From Portunus trituberculatus (Eukaryota > Arthropoda > Malacostraca > Decapoda > Portunidae), in NCBI RefSeq assembly GCF_017591435.1, contig NC_059304.1:30807861-30871860 (forward strand): a stretch of 64,000 nt of DNA, written 5' to 3'. Below the pieces are notes generated by a model that saw nothing but the letters and a program-made list of their open reading frames with translations, was not told the DNA's origin and did not search any database. Both the position numbers and the translations under genes were made by a program. This document shows, in pieces, positions 58,745 through 64,000 of the stretch (positions are counted from its first letter, which is position 1; every line of letters begins with the position of its first letter).

Positions 58745-59278
58745 TTATGCTCGTGTGGCCCCGTCTCCATATCTACACTTATCCAATCTTACTTTAAAAA
58801 TGTGCACACTCGTTGCAGACACTACTTCTTCATCTAAACTGTTCCACGTCTCAATACATCTCTGCGGGAAACTATATTTTTTAATATCTCTCAGACATCT
58901 TCCCTTTCTCAGCTTTTTATTATGCGATCTTGTGCTTCGGATGTCATATTCTTCTCTCAAGATCAGTTTCTCATTATCCACTTGGTCCATTCCGTTGATC
59001 AATTTATAGACTTGTATCAGGTCTCCTCTCTCCCTTCTTTGTTCCAAGGTTGGTAGATCCATAGCCTTTAGTCTCTCCTCATATGTCATCCTTTCTAGTT
59101 CTGGGACCATTCTTGTAGCCATTTTTTGTAGCCTCTCCAATTTTCTGATGTGTTTCTTTTTATGAGGGTTCCACACTACTCCTGCATATTCCAATCTAGG
59201 TCTTATTATAGTATTTATCAATTTCTTCATTATTTCTTTGTCCATGTAGTGAAATGCTACTCCAATATTCCTCAGCAA
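58745..59278 (-). pseudogene. Copy 5: RT thumb and C-terminus, 177-codon frame
   Basis: RPRLEYAGVVWNPHKKKHIR, ATRMVPELERMTYEERLKAM, and ETWNSLDEEVVSATSVHIF. Intact here but detached from its catalytic domain. Confidence 0.88.
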
Positions 59279-59435
59279 ATTATATGTTTCTCTAAAAATT
59301 CTATCAATATGGCTTTATTTTCTTCTTCTTTAGGTCTATATTTCGGAACATATTCCCTGACCCCAGTTTTGTATATTTCCAAAAATAAGTTATATTTCTC
59401 TTGAACCGTTAATGAGTTTTCCATCTCCTCCCAGT

Positions 59436-60313
59436 TTACGTTTTAAAATAGTTCTTGAGATTCTCAATATCAGCCTTTCTGTAATTTAATTGGTCTCCTT
59501 TGTATGATTCATCTCTATCTTCCTTTCCTTCTTCTATATCCATTTCTAATATTACATGGTCACTCTTTCCCAATGGGCACTTGTATCTTATATCATCGTT
59601 AATTGGTATATCCCTTGTAAAAACTAGGTCTAATCTTGCCGGCTCATCGTTTCCTCTGAATCTTGTGTTTTCCTTTACTCTTTGGACCATCAAATTATCT
59701 ATCATTAGGTTCAGGAATCTATCTCCCAGGCATCTTCCCCCATACCACTTTCATAATTTTCCCAGTCTACCTCCTTACAGTTGAAATCTCCTATCAATAT
59801 CACTTTTCTCCTTTCCTTAATGATTCTTGTAAGACTCCTTATTGTGTCATCTATCATGTCTCTATATTCTTGGTTAGTCCATGAGTTTGTTTTTGGTGGC
59901 ACATATGTTCCAATGATTGTTAACTCCTTTTTGTTAATATGCATCTTAACATACAGTATTTCTGATTTTCCTTCCCCAAATTCCACTTGATTTACCACTA
60001 TCTCCTTCCTTAACATCATCATGACTCCTCCTCCTCCTTTACTCACTCTCTCTCTCCTCCATATATTGTATCTTTTATCTATGTCTATTTTTATTGCCTT
60101 ATTTAACTTTGTTTCCACCAGGCATACAATATCTGGTTCTTCTTTCTTTATGTAATCTCTTAATTCTAATTTACTAGATAAAATCCCATCTATGTTTGTA
60201 TACATCATTTTTAATCTCTTGTTCTTATCATTTTTAGTTAAACTTGCTCCATTCTTTTCTCTTCTTTCTCTTTTATATACCATTTCCTTATCCTGTCTCC
60301 TATAATTCTCCAA
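59436..60313 (-). pseudogene. Copy 5: APE-type endonuclease in two pieces
   Basis: 60313-59711 has MYTNIDGILSSKLELRDYIK, DIVCLVETKLNKA and VILIGDFNCKEVDWENY with GDFN intact. 59705-59436 has RFRGNDEPARLDLVFTR and CPLGKSDHVILEMDI. A single-base loss near 59725 separates them. Confidence 0.88.
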
Positions 60314-60417
60314 AAAAATGCCTTCTTCTCCTCCTCTGATCTTTCATTATTTCTTTCTCTTGCTTCTGCCACCAGTTCATTGTGTCTCTTCCTTTCCTCC
60401 TCGTTTCTATTTTTCTT

Positions 60418-60424
<7 letters not shown>

Positions 60425-60491
<67 letters not shown>
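60425..60491. repeat. (GT)n at the family 1 ORF1/ORF2 boundary
   Basis: Follows TCTATTTTTCTTTATATAT, as the TA arrays in copies 1 and 3 do, but continues into unrelated T-rich sequence. Confidence 0.95.
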
Positions 60492-60492
<1 letters not shown>

Positions 60493-60544
60493 TCTTTATT
60501 TTTATTTTATTTTCTCAGTTCACATAACAAATGTAGCATAGCAT

Positions 60545-60742
<198 letters not shown>

Positions 60743-60889
60743 TAATCTTGAGTTCTAAAATCCCGATATCACTCCATTTATGTTGAATACATTACATTGT
60801 CATCGTAAGTTTCTTTAGTCCTTTCTTACTGTACTTTTCTGGGTTATGAACCACTTCTCAGAAAATCTCTAAAGAAACTCTATGAGCTG

Positions 60890-61424
60890 TGTGTGTGTGT
60901 GTGTTTACCTAATTGTATTTACCTAATTGTAACATACGGAAAAGAGCTATGCTCGTACTGTCCCGTCTCCATATCTACTAATGTCCAGCTTTTCTTAAAA
61001 TCATGAATATTCCTTGCGTTGACCACTTCCACGTCTAAACTATTCCATGCTTCCACCCTTCTATGAGGGAAGCTATATTTTTTCACATCTCTCCTATAGG
61101 TGGCCATTTTAGTTTTTCCCATGCCCTCTCGACATTCTTTCATTCCACATACACAGATCTTCCCTATCCATTTTTTCCATGCCAATCATCACTCTGTATA
61201 TTGCTATCAGGTCTCCCCTTTCTCTTCTGTTTTCCAGGGTCGGAAGTTGCATTCTGTTCAGCCTGTCTTCATAAGTCAAATCTCTTAAGTCAGGCACCAT
61301 TTTTGTTGCAGCCCTCTGTACTTTCTATAGTTTCCTTATGTGTTTCTTTAAGTTCGGAGCCCACTGTATTGTTGCATATTCAAGCCTCGGTCTTATCATT
61401 GCAGTAATTATTTTCTTCATCATT

Positions 61425-61425
<1 letters not shown>
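60890..61425 (-). mobile_element. Family 3 non-LTR fragment
   Basis: (GT)n then TTTACCTAATTGT twice, then GTAACATACGG instead of the GTTTTACAGGG of family 1. The minus strand encodes MVPDLRDLTYEDRLNRMQLP (61109-61300) and RDVKKYSFPHRRVEAWNSLD (60919-61185) in different frames. It is a third, related lineage with the same style of tail. It is cut by (GT)n at 61426. Confidence 0.85.
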
Positions 61426-61473
<48 letters not shown>

Positions 61474-61788
61474 TGTGTGTATTTACCTATTTGTGTATTA
61501 CAGGGCCCAAGCTAAGCTCTCTGTGTCCTGTCTCCTTGTCCATTCCTGTCATATCTCTCTTTCATCTGATTGACACACACCGCATCAATGACATCACTGC
61601 TCAGTTTATTCCACTTATCAATGCTACGATGCGGGAAACTGTATTTTCTCACGTCATTTAGACAGATGTCTTTTATTAGCTTTTTTCCATGTCCTCGGAG
61701 ATGATTACTTGTGGTCACCTTTATCAACTCTCTGTCCAGTATGTCAATCTTGTTCACCAATTTATACATAGTTATCATGTCTCCTCTT
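61426..61788 (-). mobile_element. Family 2, copy 3 (severely truncated)
   Basis: (GT)n then ATTTACCTATTTGTGTATTA. The frame 61512-61778 carries NHLRGHGKKLIKDICLNDVR and SIDKWNKLSSDVIDAVCVNQ. It is cut at about 61788 by a short GTGTGTGT. Confidence 0.9.
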
Positions 61789-64000
61789 GTGTGTGTATTT
61801 ACCTAGTTGTAGTTTTACAGGGCCTGGGCTTTATGCTCGTGTGGCCCTGTCTCCATATCTACACTTATCCAATCTTACTTTAAAAGTGTGCACACTCGTT
61901 GCAGACACTACTTCTTCATCTAAACTGTTCCACGTCTCAATACATCTCTGCGAGAAACTATATTTTTTAATATCTCTCAGACATCTTCCTTTTCTTAGCT
62001 TTTTACTATGCGATCTTGTGCTTTGGATGTCATATTCTTCTCTCAGGATCAATTTCTCATTATCCACTTGGTCCATTCCGTTGATCAATTTATAAACTTG
62101 TATCAGGTCTCCTCTCTCCTTTCTTTGTTCCAGGGTTGGTAGATCCATAGCCTTTAGTCTCTCCTCATATGTCATCCCTTCAAATTCTGGAACCATTCTT
62201 GTAGCTATTCTTTGTAGCCTCTTCAATTTCCTTATGTGTTTCTTTTTATGAGGGGTCCACACTACTCCTGCATATTCCAATCTGGGTCTTATCTATTATA
62301 GTACTTATCAATTTCTTCATCATTTCTTTGTCATATAGTGAAATGCTACTCCAATATTCCTTATCAAATTATAAAAATTCTATCAATATGGTTTACTGGT
62401 TGATTGTTTTCTTCCATCGTCACTCCTAAGTCCTTTTCCTTTTTGACTTTCTCCAGTTCTATTCCATCTCCCATCTTATAGATTCCCACAGGTTGTCTTT
62501 CACTCTTTCCCATTTCCATGACATGACTTTTGTTCACATTGAATTCCATTTCCCACTTCTTACTCCTTTCCCAGATCTTATTTAGGTCTTCTTGTAGTAT
62601 TTCACAATCCTCCTTTTGCTTTATAACTCTGCACAGTTTCGTATCGTCCGCAAACAAATTTATGTAGCTGTTCACTCCTTCTGGCATGTCGTTAATATAA
62701 ATGAGGAAAAGTATTGGTGCCAATACTGATCCCTGTGGCACTCCACTTTCTACTGCTCTCCATTTTGACTTCATATCTTTAACTACCGTCCTTATTTCTG
62801 TCCCTCTCAAATAATTTTCTATCCATTTCAATGTACTTCCTTTTAAGCCACCCTTTTCCTCTAACTTCCACAGTAATCTTGCATGTGGCACTTTGTGAAA
62901 CGCCTTTTTTAAATCCAAATAAATGCAGTCAACCCATCCCTCTCTCTTGTACTCTATCAACTATTCTAGAATAGAAACTCAATAAATTAGTTACACAAGA
63001 CCGTCCTTTTCTAAAACCAAATTGGCTATTTGATATTAATTTGTTGTCTTCAAGGAACTCGATCCATTGTTTCTTTATTATTGTTTCACACATCTTGCAT
63101 ATTACACTAGTTAGTGATACCGGTCTGTAATTTAAAGGTTCTTCCTTCCTTCCGCTCTTATATATGGGAACCACCTCAGCTCTTTTTCATTCTACTGGTA
63201 CTGTTCCATTTTCTATTGAGCATTTTATGATGTTGTATATGGGACTTGCTAGTTCTTCCTTACATTCTTTCAGTATTCTGCCTGAGACTTCCTCCGGTCC
63301 CATTGCCTTCTCTTCATCCAGTTCCTTCATTAACTCTTTTATTTCAAGCTTGATTACTTTAATCTCTTTCATATAGATTGTCTCTCTATTACTCTGTGGC
63401 CTCTCGAATTTGGATTCCTTAGTAAAGACCTCCTGGAATTTTCTATTTAATAGTTCTGCCATACTTTTTGGGTCTTCCACCATCCTGTTCTCTCCTTTTA
63501 ACCTTTCTATTGTTTCTTTTTGCCTAATTTTTCCATTTATGAGTCTATAGAACAATTTTGGTTGCTCCTTACATTTTTCGACAATGTCTTTTTCGAAGTT
63601 CTTTTCCTCTTCCTTCCTCACCTTAACATATTCATTTCTTGCTGCTTTGAAGTTTTCCTTATTTGCTGGATTCCTATTTCTCCTCCACCTTTTCCATGCT
63701 CCATCTCTTTTCTCTTTTGCCTTGGCACACCATGCATTAAACCAATCTTTCTTTCCTTCTTCTTTAGGTCTATATTTTGGGACATATTTCCTGACTCCTG
63801 TTTTGTATATTTCCAAAATAAGTTATATTTGTCTTGCATTGTCTCTGAGTTTTCCATCTCCTCCCAGTCTACGTTTTTAAAATAGTTCTTGAGATTCTCA
63901 ATATCAGCCTTTCTGTAATTTAATCGGTCTCCTTTTCTTCTTCTATATCTATTTCTAATATTGCATGGTCACTCTTTCCCAATGGGCATTTATATCTTAT
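61789..64000 (-). mobile_element. Family 1 copy 6, runs off the window
   Basis: GTGTGTGTATTTACCTAGTTGT, then C-terminus, reverse transcriptase, linker and the start of the endonuclease region. The last bases at 63960-64000 correspond to the SDH block. The upstream part lies beyond the window. Confidence 0.9.
61831..63816 (-). pseudogene. Copy 6: reverse transcriptase and linker
   Basis: 63816-63187 linker (KYRPKEEGKKDWFNAWCAKA; MGPEEVSGRILKECKEEL). 63174-62929 carries EPLNYRPVSLTSVICKM and SQFGFRKGRSCVTNLLSF. 62960-62364 carries CIYLDLKKAFHKVPHARLL (Asp to His one residue after the conserved Phe, so FDK became FHK), ESGVPQGSVLAPILFLIYIN and NLFADDTKLC. 62280-61831 carries the thumb and ETWNSLDEEVVSATSVHTF. 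Three frame breaks. Confidence 0.9.

Larger units (their letters stand above)
58671..60495 (-). mobile_element. Family 1 copy 5 with large internal deletion
   Basis: (GT)n 58672-58694 then ATTTACCTAGTTGT twice. The thumb and C-terminus (58745-59278) jump at about 59317 directly to the linker/endonuclease region, removing roughly 1.5 kb with all palm motifs. It ends in (GT)n at 60425-60491, the ORF1/ORF2 boundary site. Confidence 0.9.

Overview
This window is a eukaryotic, arthropod-type repeat landscape. I find no single-copy host gene I can support and no rRNA, free-standing tRNA gene, operon or CRISPR. Long dinucleotide arrays (CT, GT, TA), degenerate CCTAA/TTAGG motifs (the arthropod telomere motif), CR1/I-type retroelements, a DIRS element and tRNA-headed SINEs fit a crustacean, most likely a decapod. 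The organism is an inference; nothing in the sequence names it.

Layout. 1-2250: compound CT/TA arrays on both sides of a 5'-truncated I-type non-LTR element (RNase H plus Cys/His C-terminus). 2330-5840: AT-rich block with matching inverted ends, an internal ~1.45 kb tandem duplication and a repeated minus-strand Cys/His exon with splice sites. 6285-7062: foldback around a composite CT/CTGT array. 7487-9660: ORF1-only I-type element with three CCHC knuckles. 9661-13236: inverted I-type fragments, TA arrays, a 440 bp direct repeat and a 368 bp tandem repeat. 13237-20378: complete Ty3/gypsy-type LTR element with near-identical ~950 bp LTRs and a tRNA-Leu-type primer site. 21605-23763: 5'-truncated CR1-like element. 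23764-26984: AT-rich, one MITE. 26985-64000: a same-strand (minus) series of at least ten non-LTR copies, most 5'-truncated, most ending on the plus strand in (GT)n-ATTTACCTA.

That array is also a nest. A DIRS tyrosine-recombinase element (30791-36675) sits in one copy and itself contains a Tigger/pogo element (33227-34227). A piggyBac element (39625-41530) and a TTAA-flanked MITE (43337-44118) sit in the next. A CR1 element with an ORF1 esterase (48609-53306) sits in a third. Two tRNA-Val-like SINEs occupy 54525-55130.

The elements do not cooperate; they record successive insertions. Relative order is readable: host non-LTR copies are older than DIRS, DIRS is older than Tigger, and the gypsy element is recent by LTR identity. 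Many frameshifts, including homopolymer contractions shared by two CR1 copies, may be residual sequencing error rather than decay.
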